A stretch of 64,000 bases of DNA, taken from Spirochaetaceae bacterium (GTDB lineage Bacteria > Spirochaetota > Spirochaetia > SZUA-6 > DRHE01). Positions 51,562 through 60,861 of this stretch are shown piece after piece. The DNA is taken from positions 4,482,007-4,546,006 of the forward strand of contig CP070696.1 of the NCBI GenBank assembly GCA_020353535.1. The letters run 5' to 3'. The notes below the pieces were generated by a model. That model ran no database searches and was not told where the DNA came from. It worked only from the letters and a program-made list of their open reading frames with translations. The position numbers and the translations under genes were made by a program. Every line of letters begins with the position of its first letter. Position 1 is the first letter of the stretch.

Positions 51562-52761
51562 ATGTTAGAGCAACTTCTCCTGTATTTAATACCTGCAGAG
51601 GCCACAAACTCTTGCAATGGCCTAATATATCCGAGTAGTGCCACCTGTTTTACCGATTCCACACCGTTTGACGTGCATTTACAATGGTTCGCGGCCGAGG
51701 ACGAGGGTCGAACCGAGGAACCCACCGAGCACAAACTGCGTAAAGCCCGAGAAGAGGGGAAGGTAGCCAAGAGCGTGGAGCTAAGTTCAGCCCTAGTGAT
51801 GCTGTTCGGCATCGCCACTCTCGGCCTGATCTCCTCCTACTTCTTGAAGAACGTTCTTTCCATGCTGCGTTTCTTTCTCCAGCACTCCACGGAGCTGGAT
51901 GTATCCGTGGATGGGGGCTTGATGCCGGCATTCTATGCATATTTCTTTAAACTCACCCTGCCGGTTCTTCTTGTCAGTTTCCTGGCCGCCTTCCTCGGCA
52001 ATGTCATGCAGGTGGGATTTCTCTTTTCCGCTAAACCGATCACGCCGGATCTCGACAGGATCGTACCCCGCTTCGGACGTTTTTTCAGGCGGGCGCTGTT
52101 TTCCGGCGAAGCGGCCTTCAACCTTGGCAAGACCCTGCTCAAGGTTGCGATTATCTTCGCGATCGCCTTTATCAACATACGATCTCAGCTGCCCAAGCTC
52201 GTCAACGCGGTGGATATGCATCACATGATGGCTTTTCGATTGGTTGTCATTATTGCCTTTCGGATCGTTGTGGAGGCAGCCCTGGCCATGCTGGTGCTCT
52301 CCATTCCGGATTACCTGTTTCAGCGGCGCCAGCACCGGGAGGCTTTGAAAATGTCCCGCCAGGAATTGAAGGAAGAACGGCGCATGTACGAGGGGGACCC
52401 TCTGATCAAGAGTCGTCTGCGGGAGCGAATGCGGGACCTGCTGACCCGGAATATGATGCGGGCGGTGCCCAAGGCCGATGTGGTCATAACCAACCCTACA
52501 CACTACTCCGTAGCAGTCGAGTATGATCGCCTCGTTATGGAGGCGCCCACGGTAACGGCCAAGGGCGTGGATGCCATTGCCTTGAAAATCCGGGAAATTG
52601 CCAAGGATAACGATGTTCCCCTGATCGAGAACAAACCGCTGGCGCGTACTCTCTATCAGGAGGTGGAAATTGGAGATGCGATTCCGGAGAAATACTATGA
52701 GGTAATGGCGATCATCCTGGCGGAGGTGTACAAGATGGCTGGCCGCAAGGTGTCGGCATGA
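51562..52761 (+). CDS. flhB: flagellar biosynthetic protein FlhB
   Basis: A 399-residue export-switch protein with four membrane helices and a self-cleaving cytoplasmic part. The cleavage site NPTH is at residues 311-314 (VITNPTHYSVAVEYD). The conserved core starts near residue 42 (WFAAEDEGRTEEPTEHKLRK), so the first 40 residues are an extra N-terminal extension from the ATG at 51562 (AGAGGT upstream). It changes export from hook to filament proteins, with FliK. Confidence 0.94.
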   Translation: MLEQLLLYLIPAEATNSCNGLIYPSSATCFTDSTPFDVHLQWFAAEDEGRTEEPTEHKLRKAREEGKVAKSVELSSALVMLFGIATLGLISSYFLKNVLSMLRFFLQHSTELDVSVDGGLMPAFYAYFFKLTLPVLLVSFLAAFLGNVMQVGFLFSAKPITPDLDRIVPRFGRFFRRALFSGEAAFNLGKTLLKVAIIFAIAFINIRSQLPKLVNAVDMHHMMAFRLVVIIAFRIVVEAALAMLVLSIPDYLFQRRQHREALKMSRQELKEERRMYEGDPLIKSRLRERMRDLLTRNMMRAVPKADVVITNPTHYSVAVEYDRLVMEAPTVTAKGVDAIALKIREIAKDNDVPLIENKPLARTLYQEVEIGDAIPEKYYEVMAIILAEVYKMAGRKVSA

Positions 52762-52829
52762 GCGAAGTGGCGATTATCCGAGGCAGCCGAGCGATGGCGC
52801 AGACGCCACCCTCCGTGATGACGGCTTAA
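52758..52829 (+). CDS. possible 23-residue ORF between flhB and flhA
   Basis: An ATG that overlaps the flhB stop (ATGA) opens a frame of 23 codons (beginning MSEVAIIRGSRAMAQTPP) ending at 52829, 12 bases before flhA. The overlap is of the kind used for real genes in this operon. TGGCG and CGCCA pair within it (52795-52808). Not recognised as any known protein. It may be a leader or chance. Confidence 0.25.
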   Translation: MSEVAIIRGSRAMAQTPPSVMTA

Positions 52830-52841
52830 CGAGGTTAATAG

Positions 52842-54926
52842 ATGGCGGATGTAAGAGGAGTTCAAACCGTAACCGGCGGACGCAGAAGCGATATCTTCGT
52901 GGCCATCGGCGTTATTGCCGTGGTCATCATGCTGATCATCCCCCTTCCCGCCTTTATCCTCGATACGCTGATGTCGGTGAACATCGTCTTGAGCCTGCTC
53001 ACCATTCTGATCGTACTCTACACACGGCATGCCCTCGAGTTCAGCGTGTTTCCGACCCTGCTGCTCATCGCCACGGTTTTCGGACTGGCTCTGAATGTTT
53101 CCTCCACAAGACTGATCCTCTCCCAGGGCAGTCAGTTCCAGGGGAAGTTGGTCCGCGCCTTCGGCACCTTCGTGGTAGGCGCCCGCGGGGTGGAAGGATA
53201 CGTGATAGGTTTGATCATCTTCGTGATCATTATCGCCGTCCAGTTTATCGTCATTACCAAGGGTTCTACCCGGGTTGCAGAGGTAGCGGCCCGTTTTACC
53301 CTGGACGCTCTGCCAGGCAAGCAAATGGCCATCGAGGCGGAGTACAACTCCGGATTGATTACCGAGGACGAGGCGACGCGAAAAAAAGCCGAGCTTCAGC
53401 GGGAGGCGGATTTCTACGGCGCTATGGATGGTGCTTCCAAGTTCGTGGCCGGAAATGTCAAGGTCGGTATCCTCATCACCTTGATAAATATAATCGGCGG
53501 GATGGTCGTGGGAATGACCATCCACGGCGAATCCTTCAATGTAGCACTGGATACCTACGTCTCTTTGACCATCGGCGACGGACTGGTAACCCAGCTGCCC
53601 GCCTTGCTCATCTCCACCTCTACAGGTGTCATCGTGACCCGGGCGGTTTCGGATGAATCCTTCGGCCTGGATGTCACCCGCCAGTTCTCCTTCCAGACTC
53701 GGCCTTACCTCATCGCGGCGGCTTTTCTAGGGGTGCTCGCGTTTCTACCCGGTTTTCCCTGGTACGTTCTTTTACCACTTGGAGGTATGCTGGCGGGTTT
53801 GGGATTGACACTGCGGAGGAGGAAACAGGCAGCCGTCGAGAAGGAGCGGGCCATGGAGGCGGAGGCCAGAGCGAAAGTTGCCCCGGTGGAGATCTCCCCT
53901 GTGGTACCACTGGACCCCCTTTCACTTGAGATCGGCTACGGATTGATTCCGTTGGTGGATAAGGACAAGGGTGCGGAGCTGCTGGATAGGATAACCCGTA
54001 TCCGCCGGGAAGCAGCTCTGGATTTGGGATTGGTAGTGCCGAGAATCCGAATCATCGATAATATGCGTCTCGAACCTTCAGAATACTGCTTCAAAATCAA
54101 AGGAGTGGAAGTAGGCCGCGGGGTGATCAAGATGGGCAACTACCTGGCTATAAATCCCGGAGGTATCAAGGAGCAGCTGGAAGGGGAATCTACAACGGAT
54201 CCGGCATTCGGCTTGCCTGCAACCTGGATAGCGGAAAGTGAACGGGAAAAGGCGGAGCGCCTCGGTTATACGGTCGTGGATCCGCCTTCGATCATAGCAA
54301 CCCACCTTACCGAGATCATCAAGGCCCATGCGGGTGAGATTCTCGGCCGCCAGGAGGTTCAGTCGATACTCGATACCTTGAAGAACGATTATCCCACCGT
54401 GGTCGAGGAGGTGGGCAAGAGCTTCTCCGTGGGAGAAATCCAGAAGGTCCTGCAGGGACTGCTGCGGGAGCAGGTTTCCATTCGCAACATCGTAGTACTT
54501 CTGGAGACGATGGCTGACTACGGTACGGTGAGCAAGGAAACCGCCTTTCTCATTGAAAAGGTCAGACAGGCTTTAGGCCGGCAGATCTGTCTTCAATACA
54601 GCGGTGAGGAAAAGACACTTTATGTACTGACCCTGGAGCCGGGTCTGGAACAGGCAATAATCGACGCCAGGGTCGACACCGCTGCGGGTCCCACCGCTGC
54701 TCTGGAGCCGAAGCTGCATAGGAAGTGGATTACAGCCGTCACCAATATGGTCCGGTCGGTTCAGGAGCAGGGGCGTCTGCCTTTGATACTCTGCTCCGAG
54801 GCGGCCCGGCCTCTGGTCAAAGGAAGCACGATACGGGAGATACCTCATCTGGTCGTTCTGTCGGTTCCAGAGATTGTCCCGGATGTGAAAATCGAGACCC
54901 TCGGTGAGATAAGGATCGAAGAATGA
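52842..54926 (+). CDS. flhA: flagellar biosynthesis protein FlhA
   Basis: A 694-residue export-gate protein. The N-terminal half has eight helices and the FHIPEP-type core (ALNVSSTRLILSQG, KGSTRVAEVAARFTLDALPG, KQMAIEAEYNSGLITEDEA, GASKFVAGNVKVGILITLIN). The C-terminal half is the cytoplasmic ring domain that docks substrates. Length is typical. Starts after GAGG, eight bases away. Overlaps flhF by ATGA. Confidence 0.96.
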   Translation: MADVRGVQTVTGGRRSDIFVAIGVIAVVIMLIIPLPAFILDTLMSVNIVLSLLTILIVLYTRHALEFSVFPTLLLIATVFGLALNVSSTRLILSQGSQFQGKLVRAFGTFVVGARGVEGYVIGLIIFVIIIAVQFIVITKGSTRVAEVAARFTLDALPGKQMAIEAEYNSGLITEDEATRKKAELQREADFYGAMDGASKFVAGNVKVGILITLINIIGGMVVGMTIHGESFNVALDTYVSLTIGDGLVTQLPALLISTSTGVIVTRAVSDESFGLDVTRQFSFQTRPYLIAAAFLGVLAFLPGFPWYVLLPLGGMLAGLGLTLRRRKQAAVEKERAMEAEARAKVAPVEISPVVPLDPLSLEIGYGLIPLVDKDKGAELLDRITRIRREAALDLGLVVPRIRIIDNMRLEPSEYCFKIKGVEVGRGVIKMGNYLAINPGGIKEQLEGESTTDPAFGLPATWIAESEREKAERLGYTVVDPPSIIATHLTEIIKAHAGEILGRQEVQSILDTLKNDYPTVVEEVGKSFSVGEIQKVLQGLLREQVSIRNIVVLLETMADYGTVSKETAFLIEKVRQALGRQICLQYSGEEKTLYVLTLEPGLEQAIIDARVDTAAGPTAALEPKLHRKWITAVTNMVRSVQEQGRLPLILCSEAARPLVKGSTIREIPHLVVLSVPEIVPDVKIETLGEIRIEE

Positions 54927-56149
54927 TCGAGAAAGACCTGCAGTACTTTACCATCGAGGCGCCTACCCCCAGGGAGGCACTAGAACAAATGAGGCGGCAA
55001 TACGGGCAGGAGGCGCGTATCCTGACCCACAAGAGTGTTCGCCGCGGCGGCCTTCTTGGCCTGTTCAGCCGAGAAGCCGTGGAAATTACAGGCTATATAG
55101 GCAAAAAGGTAAAGACCCCGACATCAGCGCAGGCCATGGAGGAATCCAGGCAGCGCATACTGGCGGATGCGCGAAGAGAGCAGTCGCTGCAGCTGATTCT
55201 CAAGGAGATCGAGAGCCTCAAAGCTAATATAGGTAAAGAGGATGCGGGAAGGCCGGCGGACAAGCCAGCTGGTTTGGCGAGAATCGAGAGTATCCTCCAG
55301 CTGAACGACTTCACCCCCACATTTACAGAGGAGATCCTGGCTCGCATCCGTAAAGATTTCTCACTGGAGGATCTGGACAATTTCGCGGTTCTGCAGAACC
55401 AGGTCCTCGACTGGATCGGGGAACAGATCCGGATTTACCCTTCGATCCAAATTCCGGATGCGCAGGTGCGTACTGAACAAAGCTCCAAAGTGTTCATTGT
55501 TGTCGGTCCCACAGGCGTGGGAAAAACCACGACAATCGCCAAACTGGCGGCTGTGTTCGGCGTTGGCGGATCGAGCTCCTCCTCCCCTAAAGTGCGCATC
55601 GTAACGATTGACAATTATCGGATTGCGGCTTTGCGGCAGATTGAAACCTACGCCGAGATCATGCGCATACCCGTTGCCTGTGTTGAAAGCGTCGGTGAGT
55701 TCAAGAGTTTTTTGGCTATGGCCGACGGCACCGGATTGATCCTTGTCGATACAATCGGGCGCAGCCCGCGGGACCTGGCCAAACTGGCGGAAATGAAGGC
55801 TGTACTGGATGCCGCGGGGACCCGTAGCGAAATCCATCTGGCTATCAGTGCCACCACCAAGGCGTCCGATGTTGAAGAGATCTTGAAGACCTTTGAGCCG
55901 TTTAAGTATAAAGCGGTGATTCTCACGAAACTCGATGAGACCCTGCGAATAGGGAATATCATCAGCGTGCTCGCCGCTTCCCGCAAGCCGATCTCCTATA
56001 TCGCGGACGGACAGTCGGTGCCCCAGGATATCGAACAGGCTTCGGTGGTGCGGCTGCTCATGAACCTGGAAGGGTTTCACGTCAACCGGGAACGGTTGGA
56101 GAAACGTTTTGGAGAGCGGGCAAAAATAAGTGATGCATATTGGAGTTGA
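54923..56149 (+). CDS. flhF: flagellar placement GTPase FlhF
   Basis: A 408-residue SRP-type GTPase. An N-terminal basic domain (IEAPTPREALEQMRRQYG, HKSVRRGGLLGLF) leads to the G domain with GPTGVGKTTTIAKL (residues 205-218), VRIVTIDNYRIAALRQIETYAEIM, LVDTIGRSPRD and ILTKLDET. FlhF sets flagellar number and the pole position, which matters for the periplasmic flagella of spirochaetes. It acts with FlhG, the next gene. Confidence 0.94.
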   Translation: MIEKDLQYFTIEAPTPREALEQMRRQYGQEARILTHKSVRRGGLLGLFSREAVEITGYIGKKVKTPTSAQAMEESRQRILADARREQSLQLILKEIESLKANIGKEDAGRPADKPAGLARIESILQLNDFTPTFTEEILARIRKDFSLEDLDNFAVLQNQVLDWIGEQIRIYPSIQIPDAQVRTEQSSKVFIVVGPTGVGKTTTIAKLAAVFGVGGSSSSSPKVRIVTIDNYRIAALRQIETYAEIMRIPVACVESVGEFKSFLAMADGTGLILVDTIGRSPRDLAKLAEMKAVLDAAGTRSEIHLAISATTKASDVEEILKTFEPFKYKAVILTKLDETLRIGNIISVLAASRKPISYIADGQSVPQDIEQASVVRLLMNLEGFHVNRERLEKRFGERAKISDAYWS

Positions 56150-56151
56150 CA

Positions 56152-57030
56152 GTGGCCGATCAGGCAGAGAAACTACGAGAGATCATGCGTAACAAGAACT
56201 CGTCATCCAGGACGGAAAGCACCTCCCCGCAGAAAGCGTCCCGCATCATTTCGGTATCCAGCGGCAAAGGTGGGGTCGGCAAGACCAATATTGCCATCAA
56301 CCTGGCCCTGGCCTATGCCAAGTTGGGGAAAAAGGTGATAGTCCTGGATGCGGATCTTGGTCTGGCAAATGTAAACGTCGTGCTAGGAGTTATTCCCCGC
56401 TACAACCTCTACCATCTAATCCGGCAGCAGAAAAAGATGCGGGAGATCATTCTGGATACTCCCTACGGAATTCAGATCGTGGCGGGTGCCAGTGGTTTTT
56501 CAAAGATCGCGAACCTCTCCGAAGAGGAGAGAAACGGTTTTATCGAAGAGCTGCACGAACTGTCCAATGCGGATATCATCATCATCGATACCAGCGCGGG
56601 AGTCTCCAACAATGTCCTTACCTTTGTGGCCGCCTCCGATGACGTCATCATTGTGACCACCCCGGAACCCACGGCTATAACCGATGCTTACGGTATCGTA
56701 AAGATCATCGCCACTGAGATTGACAACCTGGAGCTGGGATTGAAGCTGGTGGTCAATCGGGTCAAAACGGTTACGGAGGGCAGAAGGGTAGCCGAAAGGG
56801 TTATCAACATCGCCGGGCAGTTCTTGAACATCAAACTAGACTACTTGGGTTTTGTATATGAGGATGTGGTGGTACAGAATGCTGTCATCCGTCAGCGGCC
56901 CTTCTTGACACTGGATCCAAAGGGCAAAGCTTCGATCTGCATCGACCACATTGTACGACGACTGGAAAACATAGATTTCAAGGAGGGAAGCGGAATCTCG
57001 AAGTTCCTGAAAAAGTTGTTTGGTCCGTAG
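56152..57030 (+). CDS. flhG: flagellar number regulator FlhG (YlxH)
   Basis: A 292-residue MinD-type ATPase. It begins with the DQAxxLR motif (ADQAEKLREIMRN), which in other bacteria stimulates FlhF, and has the deviant Walker A SGKGGVGKTNIAINLALA (about residues 37-54) and VIVLDADLGLANVNVVLG. I chose the GTG at 56152, six bases after GGAG, over the TTG at 56146. It ends with a basic amphipathic tail (ISKFLKKLFG) that may touch the membrane. Confidence 0.93.
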   Translation: MADQAEKLREIMRNKNSSSRTESTSPQKASRIISVSSGKGGVGKTNIAINLALAYAKLGKKVIVLDADLGLANVNVVLGVIPRYNLYHLIRQQKKMREIILDTPYGIQIVAGASGFSKIANLSEEERNGFIEELHELSNADIIIIDTSAGVSNNVLTFVAASDDVIIVTTPEPTAITDAYGIVKIIATEIDNLELGLKLVVNRVKTVTEGRRVAERVINIAGQFLNIKLDYLGFVYEDVVVQNAVIRQRPFLTLDPKGKASICIDHIVRRLENIDFKEGSGISKFLKKLFGP

Positions 57031-57104
57031 GCATTCGACGTGCCTTGACGACTGATTTTATTTACCCTAAGCTTTTTTTCAGGGAAGCGGGGGCAGAACA
57101 AGGA

Positions 57105-57788
57105 ATGATTAATTGGAAAATACCGGCCGGATTCGCTGCCTTCGGCGCTGTTGTGTCGCTGCTTGCGGGAATCATCGGAGGAAATCCCTTTGGCGTGATC
57201 CTGCTCAGATTGGTTCTGTCCGCCGTGATCTGTGCCGGTCTGGGTTTAGGCGTCAACCTTGTGGTGAACAAATATCTCCCTGAAATTTCTTCGACCTCCT
57301 CCCTGCCTGCCATGGAATCCGGAGAGGAGGTGGATATCGTCATCGACGAAGATATCCCCATCGCAGAGCAAGAGGTGGAACAGCCGGCCGGCGAGCCTAC
57401 GGAAATGCTGGAAACGGTGGAAGCTGCGGAACCGTCGGAAACGCCGGCGGCTGGGGAGTCTCTGACTGAGGAGCCATTGCCGATTGTCCAGGACACGGCG
57501 GAAGAGGATGCGGGATTTGCAGAGGATATCCTGCCGTTTGAGGATACCGCCACGGAAGGACAATCCGCCGCAGAAGAAGCTGTACCCGAGGTCGCGGCGG
57601 TGCCGGTTACCGATTTCGAGGACCTGGATACGCTGCCTGACATAGACCAGTTCAGTCCCTCCACGGAGGAAAGTACTGCCAAACCGAAGGGATCGAGGAA
57701 GAGTGCCCAGGTTGAAGAGGTTGTCCGTGATCAGGATCCCGAAAGCCTTGCTAAGGCTGTACGGACGTTCATGAAAAAGGACCAGTAG
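57105..57788 (+). CDS. membrane protein with a long acidic tail, unknown function
   Basis: A 227-residue protein from the ATG at 57105. Residues 6-60 hold two membrane helices (AGFAAFGAVVSLLAGIIGGN and VILLRLVLSAVICAGLGLGV). The rest is disordered and very rich in Glu, Asp, Ala and Thr, ending in a short helix (EVVRDQDPESLAKAVRTFMK). No family recognised. It lies between flhG and the sigma factor in the motility operon, so a motor or sigma-related role is likely. The frame is open to a TTG at 57045. Confidence 0.7.
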   Translation: MINWKIPAGFAAFGAVVSLLAGIIGGNPFGVILLRLVLSAVICAGLGLGVNLVVNKYLPEISSTSSLPAMESGEEVDIVIDEDIPIAEQEVEQPAGEPTEMLETVEAAEPSETPAAGESLTEEPLPIVQDTAEEDAGFAEDILPFEDTATEGQSAAEEAVPEVAAVPVTDFEDLDTLPDIDQFSPSTEESTAKPKGSRKSAQVEEVVRDQDPESLAKAVRTFMKKDQ

Positions 57789-57798
57789 AGAGTATGTT

Positions 57799-58587
57799 AT
57801 GGCTGAAATCATGTTAGACGGCAAGACCGAAGAGGATCTTTGGCGTATCTATAAGAAACAGCGAGATACAAAGATCCGTGATTTCTTCGTGAAGCAGTAC
57901 GCCCCTTTGGTGAAGTACGTTGCCGGCAAAGTAGCGATCGGCATGCCCAACAATGTCGAATTCGATGATCTGGTCGGTTTCGGTGTTTTCGGCCTGTTCG
58001 ATGCCATTGAGAAGTTCGATCCTGATAAACATGTCAAGTTCAAGACCTATGCAGTGACCCGCATTCGAGGTGCCATCTTTGACGAACTGCGGACGATCGA
58101 CTGGGTGCCCCGCTCGGTCCGCCAAAAGACAAGGGAAGTAGAGGAGACAATCCGCAAACTGGAGGCTTCCCTTGGCAGAGCGGCCACGGATGAGGAGATC
58201 GCCAAATCCATGCGGATGAATATCAAAGACTTCCACAACCTGATGTTGAAAATATCCGGTACTTCGGTGTTGTCGTTAAACGAGGTGTGGTACAGCGGAG
58301 AGGACAACGACAAGATGTCGATAGTGGAGAGTATAGAGAGCCCCTCCTCCCTGAATCCGGACAGCATCGTAGAAAAAGAGGAGATCAAGCGGATCATCGT
58401 AGAAGCGATAAACGAACTGCCGGAAAAGGAGAAAAAGGTTCTCGTGCTGTACTACTACGAAGATCTAACCCTGAAAGAAATCGGGGAGGTTCTAGAGGTC
58501 ACCGAGTCTCGTATCTCCCAACTCCACACCAAGGCGATCCTGCGCCTGCGGGCCAAGCTTTCTCATATCAAGAGAGGCATTCTATGA
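57799..58587 (+). CDS. fliA: flagellar sigma factor FliA/WhiG (sigma-28)
   Basis: A 262-residue sigma factor of the FliA/WhiG group. Region 2 is VKYVAGKVAIGMPNNVEFDD with FGVFGLFDAIEKFDP and KTYAVTRIRGAIFDELRTID. Region 3 is RQKTREVEETIRKLEASLGR, and region 4 ends with YYEDLTLKEIGEVLEVTES. It probably transcribes late flagellar genes, outside the window. The stop overlaps the next start (ATGA). Confidence 0.95.
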   Translation: MAEIMLDGKTEEDLWRIYKKQRDTKIRDFFVKQYAPLVKYVAGKVAIGMPNNVEFDDLVGFGVFGLFDAIEKFDPDKHVKFKTYAVTRIRGAIFDELRTIDWVPRSVRQKTREVEETIRKLEASLGRAATDEEIAKSMRMNIKDFHNLMLKISGTSVLSLNEVWYSGEDNDKMSIVESIESPSSLNPDSIVEKEEIKRIIVEAINELPEKEKKVLVLYYYEDLTLKEIGEVLEVTESRISQLHTKAILRLRAKLSHIKRGIL

Positions 58588-60545
58588 TCACCCTCGAATC
58601 GATTCGCGAATATATGCGGGATCAGCTGGAGGCGGACCGCGCCAGACAGGCTGTGAAGGTCAGCGGATCCAGTGTGGAAGACGCCCTGGAGAACGCGGCG
58701 ATCGAACTGGGCATCCCGGTGAAGCGCCTTGAGTATGAAATCGTTGAACATGGATCCAAGGGTATGCTCGGTGTAGGCAGGAAAGACTGGATCATCCTCG
58801 CCTATCCAACTGCACTGAAGTCGGAGGCAGGGCAGGCAGCTGCCGGCCAGAGGGAAGCGGACGAGAGCAGAGAACAAACGGTTATTCCGGACAAGGATGG
58901 AGAGGTCTTTGTTCGCCTGACGTCCGAGGGTGTATTCCTGAAAGTGACAAAACCAACGGGCCGCGGCGGCAGGGCAGCCGAGCGCAGGGCTATCGAAAAA
59001 CTGGCCTTGAGGGGGGTAAGCAGCTACGATGCTGCGCTGGTCTCCAAAGTCGTACGTCACGCCGACGGGGAGTACATAAAGGTAGGGGATTATCAGTTCA
59101 ATCCGGTGAACCAGTCTACCCTGTCTGCGGATATCACCGATATGGAGATGAAAGCCTATATGACGGTGACACCCCCGGGACCCGGAGGAGCTGAATTATC
59201 CTTCGAAGAGATACGAGGTTTGCTCCAGTCTTCAGGGATTGTTCACGGAATCAATAATGAAGCGATACGCAGGTTCGTCGATTATCCCGCCTACAGCGAG
59301 AAGATCCTTGTGGCCGAAGGAACCAAATCCCAAAACGGCGCCGATGCCGAGATCATCTACAATTTCAACGTTTACCGTGATGAGGTGCAGCTCAAGGAGA
59401 AAAACGGCCGCGTCGATTTCCGGGAGCTGAACCTCGTGGAAAACGTCGAGGCCGGGCAGATCCTGGCCACCAAAAAGCCACCGGAGGAGGGATTGGCCGG
59501 CCGAACCGTCACCGGAAAGAGCCTGCCCGCCAAACCGGGGAAAAATGTACAGATCGAGATCGGCAAGAACGTCAAACTATCCGACGACGGAATGAGTGCG
59601 ATTTCTACGATCAACGGACAGGTGCTGCTGATCCTCGGCAAGATCAACGTAGAACCTATCTACACTGTAGAGGGGGACGTGAACTTCAAAACGGGGAACA
59701 TCCTGTTTTTAGGCACCGTGATAGTTAAGGGGAACGTAGAAGACGGATTCACCGTAAAGGCGGCCGGCAATATCGAGGTGATGGGGAGTGTCGGGAAGTG
59801 TATACTCGACGCTGAGGGCGAAATTATCGTGCACCAGGGGATTCTGGGAAAGAATGAGGGTAAGGTCCACGCGGGAAGTAATCTGGTTGCCAAATTTATT
59901 GAAAACGCGCGGGTCGAAGTCGAGGAGAACGTGCTGGTCAGCGACGGAATTATTCACTCCTTCGTCGATGCCAATAAGCGGATCCTCTGCCAAGGTAAAC
60001 GCGCTTCGATTGTAGGGGGGCGATTGCGGGCGGCAAATGAGATCCATGCAAAGACCCTCGGTTCGGTAGCAGGCACGGAAACGATCCTCGAAGTCGGAAT
60101 CGATCCAAAACGCAAGGAGAAGCTGACCCAGGCGTTCAAACGCAAAGAGGAGCTTGAAAAAGAACTCGAGGAGCTGGTCAGGAATATAAGTACCCTCGAG
60201 AATCTGAAAAAAGTTCAGCGGAACTTTCCCGAGGACAAGCAGAAGAACCTGTCCGAGCTCAACGACAAACGATCTGTAATTCTCCAAGAGCTTGAGGAAA
60301 TCGGGACCGGAATCAATGAGATCAATTCCTATCTGCAGTCGATTAAGGTCACCGGCAAGGTGTCCGCTTCCGATAGGGTCTTTCCGGGTGTGAAGATTTT
60401 TATTAAGAACGAAAATCTGATTGTGCGCAACGAGTTCAAGAATGTGACCTTCACGCTCGAAGACAAAGAGATTCGCATGGTCAAGTACGAACCTATGGAT
60501 CAGGTATTTTCGCGGAGACTCGCGCATGCCTCTGTTACCCATTGA
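58584..60545 (+). CDS. Jag_N-DUF342 (FapA-family) protein
   Basis: A 653-residue protein. Residues about 18-70 (VSGSSVEDALENAAIELGIP to GMLGVGRKDW) look like the Jag_N domain of the RNA-binding protein Jag/EloR. A charged part follows, then a DUF342 beta-helix region (about 165-520, VEGDVNFKTGNILFLGTVIV, VKGNVEDGFTVKAAGNIEVM), and a coiled coil at the end (about 510-600). Genes of this kind sit in the fla/che region of many bacteria, without known mechanism. ATGA overlap with fliA. Confidence 0.82.
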   Translation: MITLESIREYMRDQLEADRARQAVKVSGSSVEDALENAAIELGIPVKRLEYEIVEHGSKGMLGVGRKDWIILAYPTALKSEAGQAAAGQREADESREQTVIPDKDGEVFVRLTSEGVFLKVTKPTGRGGRAAERRAIEKLALRGVSSYDAALVSKVVRHADGEYIKVGDYQFNPVNQSTLSADITDMEMKAYMTVTPPGPGGAELSFEEIRGLLQSSGIVHGINNEAIRRFVDYPAYSEKILVAEGTKSQNGADAEIIYNFNVYRDEVQLKEKNGRVDFRELNLVENVEAGQILATKKPPEEGLAGRTVTGKSLPAKPGKNVQIEIGKNVKLSDDGMSAISTINGQVLLILGKINVEPIYTVEGDVNFKTGNILFLGTVIVKGNVEDGFTVKAAGNIEVMGSVGKCILDAEGEIIVHQGILGKNEGKVHAGSNLVAKFIENARVEVEENVLVSDGIIHSFVDANKRILCQGKRASIVGGRLRAANEIHAKTLGSVAGTETILEVGIDPKRKEKLTQAFKRKEELEKELEELVRNISTLENLKKVQRNFPEDKQKNLSELNDKRSVILQELEEIGTGINEINSYLQSIKVTGKVSASDRVFPGVKIFIKNENLIVRNEFKNVTFTLEDKEIRMVKYEPMDQVFSRRLAHASVTH

Positions 60546-60855
60546 CCTTCAGATCATGTTCGGCCAGATGAGTTACGTCGGCAAAGAGCAGGCGGTGCAA
60601 CGGGACGTTACCCCTCAGTATCAGTTTGTTCAAGGCTCGGAGATGGTGCAGAAGGCGGAGCATGATGACAGTGCCGTAAACCAGTCCCAGCAATTGGGCG
60701 AGGGTCCTGAAAAGGTAAAGGAGCAGGAGGAAAAGGAGAAACGGAGGCACTCAAGGGATCAGAGGAGGGGTGAATCCAGCGAGTCTGGCGGACGGGAGGA
60801 GAAAAAGATTTTCGAAGATCCCGATCTGGGTCATCACGTCGATCTCGTTGGTTAG
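60526..60855 (+). CDS. small charged protein of unknown function
   Basis: A 109-residue protein that starts inside the end of the DUF342 gene (20-base overlap). It begins LPIDLQIMFGQMSYVGKEQA and becomes strongly charged (Glu, Lys, Arg), likely disordered in the second half. No family recognised. Short proteins with a similar DLQ start and polar body occur next to YlxL-like genes in other motility operons, to my memory. Position suggests motility. Confidence 0.6.
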   Translation: MPLLPIDLQIMFGQMSYVGKEQAVQRDVTPQYQFVQGSEMVQKAEHDDSAVNQSQQLGEGPEKVKEQEEKEKRRHSRDQRRGESSESGGREEKKIFEDPDLGHHVDLVG

Positions 60856-60861
60856 GACGGG

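Noticed and set aside
58287..58583. Upstream extension of the Jag_N-DUF342 frame into fliA
   Set aside because: The first 99 codons are an out-of-frame reading of the sigma factor; the ATG at 58584 overlapping its stop is the natural start.
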